NCBI GenBank assembly: GCA_039980135.1
Contig: JBDXCV010000003.1
Coordinates: 744,001-808,000, forward strand
Direction of reading: 5' to 3'
From: Alphaproteobacteria bacterium
Lineage (GTDB): Bacteria > Pseudomonadota > Alphaproteobacteria > UBA6615
Length of the DNA: 64,000 nucleotides
Position numbers and translations under genes: made by a program. Position 1 is the first letter of the stretch. Each line of letters starts with the position of its first letter. Below the pieces are notes generated by a model. It was not told where the DNA came from and ran no database searches. It worked only from the letters and a program-made list of their open reading frames with translations. Positions 41,401-49,843 of this stretch are shown one piece after another.

Positions 41401-41794
41401 AGCCGGGGCCGACGTCCGAACTGAAACCCTGCCCACTGTGCTGGGTGATCGCACGCTTTTGATGCAGTTGTTTCAGAATCTCATATCGAACGGGATAAAG
41501 TTTCGTTCGGAGGCGCTACCGGTTATCGACGTTCATGCGCAGGCGGAGGGCGATTTTTATGCGTTTTCAGTCTCGGATAACGGGATCGGCATGAATTCCA
41601 AGCATCATGAGCAGGTATTTGAAGTCTTCAAGACGCTCAACCCGAGAGGCAAGTTCGAGGGCAATGGCGTCGGATTGTCAATTTGCAAGAAAGTCGTGGA
41701 GAGACATGGCGGCAGGATGTGGGTAGATTCGGTGCCGGGTCAGGGGACCTGTTTCTGGTTTACCTTGCCGTTTGCGAATGTGGAGAAGGAGTAG
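38408..41794 (+). CDS. Soluble multi-PAS sensor histidine kinase
   Basis: About 1128 residues from TTG 38408, chosen because AGAGGTG lies six bases upstream (GTG 38399 is possible). There is no membrane segment. Roughly seven PAS domains follow one another; the last six repeat a unit of about 125 residues containing SPDAVxVHV-E/D-x-x-I-V-F-A-N and end in VIRDVxD/E. A short coiled coil leads to the HisKA site H914 (ASHDLKEP) and an ATPase domain with NGIKF, SDNGIGM and GVGLSIC. The HDLKEP form is that of phytochrome-like kinases. It overlaps no gene and is directly followed by its likely partner receiver. Confidence 0.92.
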   Translation: MSSNLDMRADDDTAGVSGVSEDLFAPLAAAFSHVQDSAIIYSAEAEIVVWNAGAEALFGYSFDEARRSDVSFLSPPDEPGGSLSLFARALSGQPIAPRQVERIRKDGSRVRVSVRVTPLENAAGDVFGVLFLARDVSFEMKREQRLTELMLRERDIATLVPDAIYVHREGTILWANPAAIEMFGAQSQTDFIGRSAWDLIDPEDLPRVLETYSDYGAVNASKPIYVRRRRLDGEEFPSEGHGAGITWEDEPATLMVVRDLSDHVRTASALVESEERQRDFADISPDAVIVHVEGEIVFANEAATEMFAATDPEQLIGLQNSSLVTPADWARVTESWEPGPTTGGSDFLLVEQVRLDGSTFPGQGRSKPIVWNGKDALLVVIRDVADQVESAAALREAEARQRDFAAISPDAMLVHVNGEIVFVNAAALRMFGAEAEAELVGRPVMDTIHPDDRAALQANIDTTVRDGGADFFEVRRVRLDGTSFLGEGRFQTIEWQGETGVLVVIRDVTEKVAAQSALLESEERYRQIVDVNPDAVLVHVEDRIVFANRAAASVLGASGVPDLVGRRINDIVPAEERARAAERRESIRADGIVPLRTLPRLRLDGTEFMADVIGSQYIWDGVPAILTIMRDITERIEAEAALRESEERHRRIVETIPDAVLIHVDDEIVFANGTSVELLRAGGEANLLGRSIEELIPERFRARASARRKLAFDQGNIRSSAKERLRLDGSEFIADVSASRYVWKGRPAILTILRDVTDRVETEQVRLALEERNRRILELSPEAIFVHCAGVIEYANRAAVQMFGAGRVESLLGREVMDLVHPDDHVNVREIRKRMTDNRNVIPESEYRRLRLDGTEFYTRATGTIIDWDGAEGYLVIARDITEERAAQEEIRLRTEDLERANEELERFAYVASHDLKEPLRMVSSFCGLLQERYADQLDEQAGEFIGFAVDGAQRMQGLIDDLMKLSRTGTADISAIQVDLNEVLDDVRLNLGAQIEEAGADVRTETLPTVLGDRTLLMQLFQNLISNGIKFRSEALPVIDVHAQAEGDFYAFSVSDNGIGMNSKHHEQVFEVFKTLNPRGKFEGNGVGLSICKKVVERHGGRMWVDSVPGQGTCFWFTLPFANVEKE

Positions 41795-42238
41795 ATGAGT
41801 ATGTCGGTTTCGGATCACGACATCCTGCTCGTCGAGGACAGTCCGGGCGATGTGATGCTCGTCCGCGAGGCGTTTGCGGGGCTGGAGCAGCCCGGCGCGC
41901 TCCATGTGGTCAACGATGGCGGTTCGGCTCTCGATTTCCTCAGGCGGGACGGCGACTTCGCCTCCGTGCCGGTACCCGACCTGATCATGCTGGACCTGAA
42001 TTTGCCGGTTCTGGACGGTCGCGAGGTCCTGCGTGAAATCAAGAATCATCCCGACTGGCGGCGGATTCCCGTCGCCGTCCTCAGTACATCCGACAATGAG
42101 GACGATATCCGGGCCAGCTATGACCTCCAAGCCAACTGCTACATCGTGAAGCCGATGGACCTTGCGAGCTTTCGCAGGGCCATGGGCGCGCTTAACGAGT
42201 TCTGGTTGTCGGTTGTGAAATTCCCGCCCAAACACTAA
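41795..42238 (+). CDS. Rcp1-like response regulator
   Basis: 147 residues, a single receiver domain. Acidic pocket E-D in LLVEDSPGD, phospho-acceptor D67 (IMLDLNLP), Thr/Ser LSTSD and Lys in IVKPMD are intact. The pattern of long loops is that of Rcp1, the partner of cyanobacterial phytochrome kinases. It starts on the base after the kinase stop, with GGAG in the kinase's last codons, so the two are coupled and likely cognate. There is no output domain, so it probably passes the signal by protein contact. Confidence 0.93.
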   Translation: MSMSVSDHDILLVEDSPGDVMLVREAFAGLEQPGALHVVNDGGSALDFLRRDGDFASVPVPDLIMLDLNLPVLDGREVLREIKNHPDWRRIPVAVLSTSDNEDDIRASYDLQANCYIVKPMDLASFRRAMGALNEFWLSVVKFPPKH

Positions 42239-42274
42239 AGGTTAAGGGCGTTTGATGACAATGGTACCCAACCC

Positions 42275-43126
42275 ATGCCTGCGTGCAACATACTCCTCGT
42301 TGAAGACAACCATGCCGATGCGCTGATTGTTCGCACGATGCTCGGTATGGGTGGCGGTTCCGAGTTCAATATATCCCACGCGCAAACCTTGTCCGACGGT
42401 ATCGACCAGCTTTCATCGGCAAGTTTTGATATCGCCCTCCTGGACCACGGCCTGCCCGACAGCAGCGGCACCGATGGTGTCAAGCGGGTATCGGAAATGC
42501 ATCGCGAAATGCCGGTCATTGTTCTTACGGGCAATGATGATCGCAACCTGCCGTTCGAGGCGCTGCGTGCGGGCGCACAGGATTTTGTCACCAAGGATAT
42601 TCTGATGAACCCGATGGCGGGGCGAGAGGCGCTGTTGCGATCGATCCACTATGCCCTCGCGCGCAAGAAACACGCCGCGATCGAGGAATCATTGCGTGAT
42701 CTGGGTGACGCCGACGAGACCCTGATGGACCTTGTGGCCGGGCAGAGTGAATCGTCGGCGACCGCGCGCGCCATCGGGCAGGAATCCGTCGCGAGATCCG
42801 CGCCCGAATTGTTCAACGATCTGCTCACGCAATATGACGGGGCGCTCCGGGAATCCCTCGAAGATGCGGCGCATGAGGGCCGGATGGGCAAACCCGAGAT
42901 ATTGCAGTCCATCGGCGAAAGTATCGGCAAGACCGGCGGGACCGCGCGGGATGTGGTCGCAGTCCATGTTGCAACGTTGAAGAATTACCGGATCGACCAT
43001 AATGCCGCCGAGGTTCGTCTCGCGACTGTCGAAGCACGACTCATGCTTGTGGAAGCGATGAGCTACCTGGCCTCTTACTATCGGACCCAGACGCTACGCG
43101 GCCTCGACGCACACGATCTCGGTTAG
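42275..43126 (+). CDS. Response regulator with unidentified C-terminal domain
   Basis: 283 residues. Residues 1-125 form a receiver with E10-D11, acceptor D57 (ALLDHGLPD), T in VLTGND and K in FVTKDI. Residues 150-283 are a mostly helical domain (FNDLLTQYDGALRESLED ... AEVRLATVEARLMLVEAMSYL) without a DNA-binding or enzyme motif that I recognise. Similar N-terminal phosphatase-like helical domains interact with other regulators. It is third in the signalling cluster, 36 bases after the Rcp1-like gene. Confidence 0.85.
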   Translation: MPACNILLVEDNHADALIVRTMLGMGGGSEFNISHAQTLSDGIDQLSSASFDIALLDHGLPDSSGTDGVKRVSEMHREMPVIVLTGNDDRNLPFEALRAGAQDFVTKDILMNPMAGREALLRSIHYALARKKHAAIEESLRDLGDADETLMDLVAGQSESSATARAIGQESVARSAPELFNDLLTQYDGALRESLEDAAHEGRMGKPEILQSIGESIGKTGGTARDVVAVHVATLKNYRIDHNAAEVRLATVEARLMLVEAMSYLASYYRTQTLRGLDAHDLG

Positions 43127-43352
43127 GGCAAACCCGAAGGGTCGAGCTCAATATCTACGGACCCTGTACCTGCGAACCCTATACCTGCTCAGGCGGCCTG
43201 TTGCCGGCGCGACGGTCGGCATCACGCTGCCGCGGGCGCGTATTCAGGGAGACGGCGCAGAGACCCAAACGGCCGTTCACGCCTGATTAACGCCATTCCG
43301 GTTATCATTCGGCTTGCCAGCACTTGCCCACCCATAACCCGGATTCAGCACA

Positions 43353-45110
43353 GTGTCCCAAGACGCCGTACAGGAGTTTGCCGCCGGATCCGATGAGTCC
43401 GGGCGGCGCATCTGCGTCCTGGTCGTGGATGACAATGAGGGTGACTATGTCCTCGTGAAATCGCTCCTGGGTCACGTCCCGGCGGTCGAGTATGAGGTGC
43501 GTTGGCTGGCCAGCGGGGACGACATCTCGGAACGTATCGCGGACATCAGGCCCGATATCTGCCTGATCGATTACAACCTCGTCGCCGAGACTGGCCTCGA
43601 ACTGATCAAGACGATCACACAGCTCTTTCCACATTTGCCGTCGGTGCTTCTGACAGGGGACAGCGACCCGGACATTGATGCGGCGGCCATGCAGGCCGGC
43701 GCCGCCGATTTCATCGAGAAGTCGCGGTTCGACGCGCGCGATCTCGATCGCACCATCCGATATGCCGTCGAGCAAAAACGCGTCGAAGGCGATCTCGCCG
43801 TACGCGCGGAGACCGATGAACTGACCGGGCTCTACAATCGCGCCGGGTTCTCGGCGCGGCTTGAGCAGGCGATGGCAGTCGCGAACCGGACTGAACGCTA
43901 TCTCGGGGTAATGTTCATCGACCTCGACCGGTTCAAGCATGTGAACGATTCGCTGGGGCATGCGGCCGGCGATGCGTTGTTGCAGGCGGTCGCCAGGCGC
44001 ATTCACGCCTGTTGCCGCGCGACGGATGTCGTGGCGCGTATGGGGGGCGACGAATTCGCTGTCATTGCGACACATATGAAAGAGCCGTCCCTCTCGGGTC
44101 TGCTGGCGGACAAGATCGTTTCGGCGTTCATCGAACCCTTCGAGATCGATGGACATGTCGTCCATGCGGGTGCCAGCGTCGGGGTTACGACATATCCGGT
44201 GGATGACGGTTCGGCCGAGCAACTCCTCATGAATGCGGACATGGCGCTATACCGGGCGAAGGAAGAGGGCCGGAACCGGTATGCGATGTTCGACCGGGAC
44301 ATGGAAACGGCCGCCCGGCAGCGCCAGGAGACCGATGCGGAACTGCGCCTGGCCATTGAACGGGATGAATTGTTTCTCGAGTACCAGCCGATCATCGCGG
44401 CGGCGACCGGGCGAGTCGAGGCGATCGAGGCGCTGGTGCGCTGGGGTCATCGCGATGGGGTCCGTTATCCGGATTCCTTCATCGAGATTGCCGAATCCTC
44501 GAATCTGATCAATCTGCTCGGCGAATGGGTGCTCCGCGATGCCTGCCGGATGGCGGCGCGGCGGATCGCGTCCGGTGCCGAACCCATTCGCGTGACGGTA
44601 AATCTGTCCGCGGCGCAACTTGCCGCACCGGACCTGGTGGGTGTCGTGCAGCTTGTGCTGGCCGAGACCGGGTTGCCGGCCGAATTGCTCGAGCTCGAGA
44701 TCACGGAATCCGTCATGATTCCGAACTTCGAGGGTGGCGAGCGTGTATTGACCCGCCTGCGGGAAATCGGGGTGAGCATTTCGATCGATGACTTCGGGAC
44801 GGGATACACCGCGCTCGAAGTCCTCCGCGGGCTTCCCGTGCAGAAGCTCAAGATAGACCGCTCCTTTATCTGGGAAATAGACAACAGCAAACAGGTGCCA
44901 CCGGTGGTAAAGGCCATCGTCGAAATTGGCCGCGCCTTCAGCCTGGACGTGATCGCCGAGGGCATCGAAACCGATGCGCAGCATGAATGCATGCGCGAGC
45001 TTGGTGTTGATTCGCTGCAGGGATTCCATATCGCGCGGCCCGCGCGCCGGGCCAGTTTCGAGACATGGCTCACACAAAGCGAAGGGGGCCGCGCGGCGCT
45101 GGCCTCGTAG
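43353..45110 (+). CDS. Receiver-GGDEF-EAL cyclic di-GMP regulator
   Basis: 585 residues from a GTG. The receiver domain carries D73 (CLIDYNLV). The GGDEF domain has an intact MGGDEF motif at 230-235, after TDELTGLYNRAGF. The EAL domain begins around residue 345 with E359-A-L, and keeps DDFGTG and the KLKIDRSF motif, so both synthesis and hydrolysis may occur. Bifunctional proteins of this type make or break cyclic di-GMP in response to phosphorylation. It lies 226 bases after the preceding receiver, in the same direction. Confidence 0.92.
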   Translation: MSQDAVQEFAAGSDESGRRICVLVVDDNEGDYVLVKSLLGHVPAVEYEVRWLASGDDISERIADIRPDICLIDYNLVAETGLELIKTITQLFPHLPSVLLTGDSDPDIDAAAMQAGAADFIEKSRFDARDLDRTIRYAVEQKRVEGDLAVRAETDELTGLYNRAGFSARLEQAMAVANRTERYLGVMFIDLDRFKHVNDSLGHAAGDALLQAVARRIHACCRATDVVARMGGDEFAVIATHMKEPSLSGLLADKIVSAFIEPFEIDGHVVHAGASVGVTTYPVDDGSAEQLLMNADMALYRAKEEGRNRYAMFDRDMETAARQRQETDAELRLAIERDELFLEYQPIIAAATGRVEAIEALVRWGHRDGVRYPDSFIEIAESSNLINLLGEWVLRDACRMAARRIASGAEPIRVTVNLSAAQLAAPDLVGVVQLVLAETGLPAELLELEITESVMIPNFEGGERVLTRLREIGVSISIDDFGTGYTALEVLRGLPVQKLKIDRSFIWEIDNSKQVPPVVKAIVEIGRAFSLDVIAEGIETDAQHECMRELGVDSLQGFHIARPARRASFETWLTQSEGGRAALAS

Positions 45111-45149
45111 TTCCCCGGTGGTGTCGCCGCGTGCTTCGCAGAGTCTCCC

Positions 45150-45584
45150 CTAGTTCTTCTGCGGTGAACTCTCGAACGACCAGTTCTCCGCCAGCATCGA
45201 GGCGGCCCACTCGACGAAGGCTGCGCCGGCACCGGTTTCGGGCAACTGTCCGGCGATGAAGCGTGCATGGTCCTTCATGATCTCGGCCTCGAAATCTTCG
45301 GCCCCGATTATGAATATTACGGGCTCGCGAAACGGGAGCCGGCTGTGAACCTCGTTCAGGAACCGCATGCCTTCGCGCTGGGCGTTTCGCAGATCCAGAA
45401 TGACGATACTCGACGCCCGGCCCGACGCCGTGGCGAGAATGTCGATCCCGGCCTGGAACGTCTTGAGGTGCGTGACCGGATTCGTGGTGCTGCGTTCCTC
45501 GAGCTCGGCGATGAAATCGACAGCGAGCGTGTCATCGCCGGAGACCAGCAACAACTCGACAACCTGTCCGTCTGGCAGCTTCAC
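45150..45584 (-). CDS. Degenerate receiver-domain protein
   Basis: 144 residues from GTG 45584, preceded by GAGGAG; a longer frame to 45881 has no support. The fold resembles the Rcp1-like receiver (LLLVSGDDT, VILDLRN with D64, FLNEVHSRLPF, VIFIIGAED). However, the conserved Lys-Pro near the end is replaced (FIAGQLPE) and the Ser/Thr position reads G-A. It may be phosphorylation-insensitive or act as a decoy. It converges with the GGDEF-EAL gene, 40 bases apart. Confidence 0.7.
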   Translation of the reverse strand: MKLPDGQVVELLLVSGDDTLAVDFIAELEERSTTNPVTHLKTFQAGIDILATASGRASSIVILDLRNAQREGMRFLNEVHSRLPFREPVIFIIGAEDFEAEIMKDHARFIAGQLPETGAGAAFVEWAASMLAENWSFESSPQKN

Positions 45585-45919
45585 GATGATGGACTCCTCA
45601 ACGGTAAAGCCGGGTGCGTGAACAACCGGCAGTAGAAAATCTGTTTGTGCTGAGTGACTTCGCCGGAACTCGTGGAACGCGATAATCTTCGTTTTGTTGT
45701 CGGATATGGTGGCCGAAGTCCGATGGCCTGCCTGTGCCATCCGGTGGAGCCTACCACTGCCGGTGGTGTAAACTGGCGGTAACATAGCGTTGCCGCTTCC
45801 GTTTTGCGGCGTGGCATGAAACCCGCCGGCGCGGGCATGAAGGCGTTCCGGGGCCTTGTCCGTGGGCCCCGCTGACCCCACGTTCCATTCGGTGGTGCCG
45901 GTTCGGTATTGGAGGCGAA
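45585..45919. other. Intergenic stretch without recognisable gene
   Basis: 335 bases between the degenerate receiver (minus) and the sugar dehydrogenase (plus). There is no convincing coding sequence or consensus promoter; only a GGAGGCGAA ribosome site before 45920 is clear. Some readings place the receiver start as far up as 45881. Confidence 0.5.
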
Positions 45920-47059
45920 ATGGTTCAGTGGAGACGCAGGGTTGCCGTTACGGCGATGGTTATGGCGGTTGTTTTGGCGGCGGCGCCGGGTCCGGCCGGG
46001 GCCGAAATGTTCGAATCTGCCGCGCACCGTTTCGAGACGGTGGTGCTGGCCGACGGGCTGGAAAACCCCTGGGGGCTCGCCTTTCTACCCGACGGTCGGA
46101 TGCTCGTGACGGAAAGACCGGGCCGGTTGCGGATCTTCGACGCCGGCAAGGGCCTGTCCGGGCCGGTCTCGGGTGTGCCCGAGGTCGCCGCGCGCGGCCA
46201 GGGTGGTCTCCTCGATGTCGTCCTGCATCCCGAATACGCGACAAATGGCTGGATCTACCTGTCATACGCCAAGCCGGTCGACGGCGGCGCGCATACGGCC
46301 GTCAGCCGGGCGCGGCTCGACGGCGCGGCCCTGCGCGATCTGGAGGAGGTGTTCGTCGCCCGCAATCCGGGCTCCGGGAGCGTGCATTTCGGCTCGCGTC
46401 TCGCATTTGGTTCGGACGACAAGCTCTATGTGAGCGCGGGCGAGCGCGGCAACGCGAACCAGGCCCAGAACCCGAAGAACAACAACGGCACGGTCCTGCG
46501 CCTGAACGACGACGGCTCGATCCCGGCTGACAATCCGTTCGTCGGCCGCGACAACGCGTTGCCGTCGATCTTCACCTATGGCCATCGCAACCCCCAGGGC
46601 ATGATCCGCCACCCGGTCCGCGGCGAGATCTGGGTCCATGAACACGGCCCTCAGGGCGGCGACGAGATCAACCTTCTGGTCGCCGGCGCCAACTATGGCT
46701 GGCCGGTCGTGACCTTCGGGCGCAGCTATGCGGGCTTTGCCATCGGCGAGGGCTCGGCCAAGCCCGGCATGACGCCGCCGCTGCATCACTGGACGCCGTC
46801 GATCGCGCCGTCGGGCATGGCCTTCTATGACGGCGATGCCTTCCCGCGCTGGCGCGGCAACCTGTTTGTCGGCTCGCTCAAGTTCCGCTATCTGGCCCGC
46901 CTCGTGCTCGACGGCACGCGGGTGGAGTCCGAGGAACGCCTGATCGAGCAGGATTTCGGGCGGGTCCGCGATGTGCGTCAGGGCCCGGACGGGCTGATTT
47001 ACGTCCTGACCGATGAGGATGACGGGCAGTTGATCCGCCTGCAGCCCGCCCCGGAATAA
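45920..47059 (+). CDS. Soluble PQQ-dependent aldose/sugar dehydrogenase-like protein
   Basis: 379 residues. A signal peptide (residues 1-29, AVTAMVMAVVLAAAPGPAGA) sends it to the periplasm. The six-bladed beta-propeller motifs NPWGLAFLPDGRMLVTERPG, GGLLDVVLHP, the YGHRNPQGM strand and HEHGPQGGDEINL are typical of the YliI/glucose dehydrogenase B family, which binds PQQ and calcium. No PQQ synthesis genes are in the window. Confidence 0.9.
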   Translation: MVQWRRRVAVTAMVMAVVLAAAPGPAGAEMFESAAHRFETVVLADGLENPWGLAFLPDGRMLVTERPGRLRIFDAGKGLSGPVSGVPEVAARGQGGLLDVVLHPEYATNGWIYLSYAKPVDGGAHTAVSRARLDGAALRDLEEVFVARNPGSGSVHFGSRLAFGSDDKLYVSAGERGNANQAQNPKNNNGTVLRLNDDGSIPADNPFVGRDNALPSIFTYGHRNPQGMIRHPVRGEIWVHEHGPQGGDEINLLVAGANYGWPVVTFGRSYAGFAIGEGSAKPGMTPPLHHWTPSIAPSGMAFYDGDAFPRWRGNLFVGSLKFRYLARLVLDGTRVESEERLIEQDFGRVRDVRQGPDGLIYVLTDEDDGQLIRLQPAPE

Positions 47060-47151
47060 TCCGCGCCCGCGTGGTGTTCACGTTACAATCGCGACAGCTT
47101 TCCACCGCATAAACCAACTGTCGTACGCGACACAGCGAAAGGGTTCCCCCC

Positions 47152-47763
47152 ATGAGACGCGCATTTCTGTACGGGTTCGGCTTCTCGGTCGTCGTGACCG
47201 CGGTCGTCGGCTGGTTCCTGATCTCGCCGCTGTTTATCGACGAGGTGGTGGACGAGCAGTTCCCCGGTGTCCCAACGCCGGATGCCCTGTCGCAGATGTC
47301 GGACGAGAAGAAGGCCGCCATGGCGGACGAGGTGCTTGAGGCCGCGCGTGGGATGCCCGACAAGGCGATGGACGACGCGCGGAACGAGATGACCGCGCCG
47401 GGTGCCCCTGTCGCGCTGGCGGCGGGTGCGTTCCGCGACGCGGACAAGCTCCACAAGGGCAGCGGTGACGCCGGGCTCTACCGGCTCGCCGACGGCAGCC
47501 ATGTGCTGCGGCTCGAGAATCTCGATGTGACCAACGGACCGGACCTTCATGTATTCCTGGTGCGTCACCCGGGTCCGGTCGTGTCGTCGGATGTAACGGA
47601 CGGCAACTACATCGATCTGGGTGCGCTCAAGGGCAACATCGGCAACCAGAACTACGCGGTTGCGCCGGGCACGGATCTGACCGGCTTCGCCAGCGTCGTG
47701 GTCTGGTGCAAGGCATTCGGTGTCCTCTTCTCCACCGCGCCGCTGGTGTCCGTGAGCAGTTGA
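47152..47763 (+). CDS. DM13-domain membrane-anchored protein
   Basis: 203 residues. One N-terminal membrane segment (residues 5-25) is followed by an acidic linker and a DM13 domain (from about residue 90: GAFRDADKLHKGSGDAGLYRL, LRLENLDVTNGPDLHVFL, and GFASVVVWCKAFGVLFSTAPL at the end). DM13 domains are thought to take part in redox or electron transfer at the cell surface through a conserved cysteine, here in VVWCKAF. It stands alone behind the sugar dehydrogenase. Confidence 0.85.
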   Translation: MRRAFLYGFGFSVVVTAVVGWFLISPLFIDEVVDEQFPGVPTPDALSQMSDEKKAAMADEVLEAARGMPDKAMDDARNEMTAPGAPVALAAGAFRDADKLHKGSGDAGLYRLADGSHVLRLENLDVTNGPDLHVFLVRHPGPVVSSDVTDGNYIDLGALKGNIGNQNYAVAPGTDLTGFASVVVWCKAFGVLFSTAPLVSVSS

Positions 47764-47827
47764 TTATTTACAGCCCGTAAGGCGCTACACTCGCCGGAAC
47801 GAAGAGATTTTCCGGGGAGGGTCGAAC

Positions 47828-48598
47828 ATGTCCGATATATCTGCATCCGTTGAAGGGCGCGTCGTGATGATCACCGGCGCGGGCCAGGGCATCGGCCGCG
47901 CCTATGCGCTCAAATTCGCCGAGGCTGGCGCGATCCCGGTGATTGCGGAGATTGACGGCGCCAAGGGGGATGCCGTTGCCGCCGAGATCGAGGCGGCGGG
48001 TGGTGAGGCGCTGGCGATCCGGACCGACGTCACCGACCCGACCGCGGTCAAGGCGGCGATCGCCGCCACGCTCGACCGTTTCGGCAGGATCGACGTGCTG
48101 ATCAACAACGCGGCGATCTTCGTGACCCTAGGCCGGCAGCCCTTCTGGGAAATCGATCTCGAGGAATGGCGCGCCGTGATGGATGTGAACATCACCGGCT
48201 GCTTCATCTGCGCCAGCGCGGTCGCCGGCCCGATGCGCGAAGCGGGCGGCGGGCGGATCATCAACATCTCGTCGTCGACCGTGCCCCAGGGCATTCCCGG
48301 CTTCACCCATTATGTGACGTCCAAATCGGCGCTGATCGGCATGACCCGCTGCATGGCGCGCGAACTTGGCGACGCGAACATCGCCGTCAACGCGGTGCTG
48401 CCTGGCATGATCGAGACCGAGATCGAGAATGCGGGCCGCAATGCTGCGGGCCGCGCGGCGATCATCAGTCACCAGTCGCTGAAGCGCCAGCAGGAGCCCA
48501 TGGACATGGTCGGCACGTTGTTGTTCCTGTCGTCCCCGGCGTCGGGCTTCATGACCGGGCAATCCCTGTGCGTCGATGGCGGCGCCGCCTTTATCTAA
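47828..48598 (+). CDS. Short-chain dehydrogenase/reductase
   Basis: 256 residues; GGGAGGG ribosome site. It has TGAGQGIGRA (residues 16-25), NNAAIF near 89 and the catalytic triad Ser-Tyr-Lys in SSSTVPQGIPGFTHYVTSKSAL. A standard NAD(P)-dependent SDR, 14 bases before a fumarylacetoacetase-family gene. Together they suggest oxidation of a sugar acid or hydroxy acid followed by hydrolysis or decarboxylation. Confidence 0.88.
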   Translation: MSDISASVEGRVVMITGAGQGIGRAYALKFAEAGAIPVIAEIDGAKGDAVAAEIEAAGGEALAIRTDVTDPTAVKAAIAATLDRFGRIDVLINNAAIFVTLGRQPFWEIDLEEWRAVMDVNITGCFICASAVAGPMREAGGGRIINISSSTVPQGIPGFTHYVTSKSALIGMTRCMARELGDANIAVNAVLPGMIETEIENAGRNAAGRAAIISHQSLKRQQEPMDMVGTLLFLSSPASGFMTGQSLCVDGGAAFI

Positions 48599-48612
48599 CG
48601 GAGCGCTGTGAC

Positions 48613-49473
48613 ATGCGACTTTGCCGCTACAATGATGACGAACTCGGGCTGGTGCTCGATGGCCAGCTGTTCGACGCTACGGCCGCGCTGGAATCCCTGC
48701 CGCCGCTCACCTGGCCCGTACCCCAGGGCGACCACCTGATCGCCAACCTGGACGCGCTGCGCCCCGCCATCGAACATGCCGCGGGCGATTCCCATCCCGT
48801 GCCGATTGAGTCCGTCGTGCTGAAGAGCCCGGTCGCGAATCCGAGCAAGATCATCGGGGCGCCGGTCAACTATCACAAGCATCTGGAAGAGGCGCAGGCG
48901 GACGCGGAGATCAATCTCGGCCGGGATATCAAGACCATCGACACCTACGGCCTGTTCATGAAGGCGAACAGCTCGCTGGTCGGGCCGGGCGAGGGGGTCG
49001 CGCTGCGGTTCGGCGACCGGCGCAACGATCACGAAGTCGAGCTGGCGGTGATCATCGGCGAGGGCGGGTCCGACATCGCCGAGGCCGACGCGATGGGTCA
49101 TATCTGCGCCTATTCGATCGGGCTCGACATGACCGTGCGGGGCACCGAGGACCGCAGCCTGCGCAAGGGGATCGATACCTACTCGGTCCTCGGGCCGTGG
49201 CTCGTGACCGCCGACGAGATCGCCGATCCGGGACATCTGGATTTCGAAATCCGCGTCAATGACGAGGTGCGCCAGAAATCGAACACCGAGCATCTGATCT
49301 TCGATATTCCGCGCCTGATCGCCTATGCGTCATCCTTCATGACGCTCTATCCCGGCGACGTCATCATGACCGGCACGCCGGAAGGCGTCGGGCCGGTCGA
49401 TCCGGGCGACACCATGCATGCCTGGATCGATCAGGTTGGCGAGATGTCGATCCCGGTGCGCGCGCACGTTTAA
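48613..49473 (+). CDS. Fumarylacetoacetate hydrolase-family protein
   Basis: 286 residues from the ATG at 48613. The C-terminal FAH fold has SKIIGAPVNYHKH, the metal-site acidic residues in DHEVELAVIIGEG, YSIGLDMTVRG and GDVIMTGTPEGVGPV. Members hydrolyse C-C bonds or decarboxylate and dehydrate 2-keto-3-deoxy sugar acids. The open frame extends back to 48166 inside the SDR gene but only as a shadow. It is coupled to the SDR upstream. Confidence 0.9.
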   Translation: MRLCRYNDDELGLVLDGQLFDATAALESLPPLTWPVPQGDHLIANLDALRPAIEHAAGDSHPVPIESVVLKSPVANPSKIIGAPVNYHKHLEEAQADAEINLGRDIKTIDTYGLFMKANSSLVGPGEGVALRFGDRRNDHEVELAVIIGEGGSDIAEADAMGHICAYSIGLDMTVRGTEDRSLRKGIDTYSVLGPWLVTADEIADPGHLDFEIRVNDEVRQKSNTEHLIFDIPRLIAYASSFMTLYPGDVIMTGTPEGVGPVDPGDTMHAWIDQVGEMSIPVRAHV

Positions 49474-49543
49474 ACCGGACCGAAATTCCAAACGCTTCCG
49501 CACCAAGCCTGTCGAAGGGCGGGTTTGTCGCGCGCGCCAACTC

Positions 49544-49745
49544 GTCATGCCCGGACTTGATCCGGGTATCTTCTTGGGTCGATGGATGGTGCTGAGATAC
49601 GCGGGTCGAGCCCGCGTATGACGGGATGGGTTGTGTCTTTTCCGTCCCACTGCTCGTCATGCCCGCGAAGGCGGGCATCCATAAACACCGCGTCAGACGG
49701 GGCGGCCGCGGGTGACTATGGGTTCCCGCCTTCGCGGGAACGACG
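49544..49745. repeat. Cluster of four short palindromic intergenic repeats
   Basis: Four GC-rich palindromic units lie in the 370-base gap before cueR: cores at 49550-49566 (CCCGG...CCGGG), 49597-49619 (ATACGCGGG...CCCGCGTAT), 49661-49676 (GCCCGCGAAGGCGGGC) and 49723-49740 (TTCCCGC...GCGGGAA). Each is bounded by CGTCAT-like ends. They resemble the small dispersed repeats common between genes in Alphaproteobacteria. No gene is seen in the gap. Confidence 0.7.
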
Positions 49746-49779
49746 ATTGTGCGATTTGAGCGCATTTAGCCGACTGTTC

Positions 49780-49810
49780 TTGACCTTCCAGTTGCTGGAA
49801 GGTCTATGTT
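49780..49810 (+). promoter_or_regulatory. CueR/MerR-type promoter and operator of cueR-copA
   Basis: TTGACC (49780-49785) and TATGTT (49805-49810) are separated by 19 bases, the long spacer of MerR-family promoters. The spacer holds the palindrome ACCTTCCA-N5-TGGAAGGT (49783-49803), typical of CueR operators. Transcription should begin near 49817, 27 bases before the cueR ATG. Confidence 0.9.
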
Positions 49811-49843
49811 GATCCCGTCATTCCGAGAAGCTGGAGACGGGCG

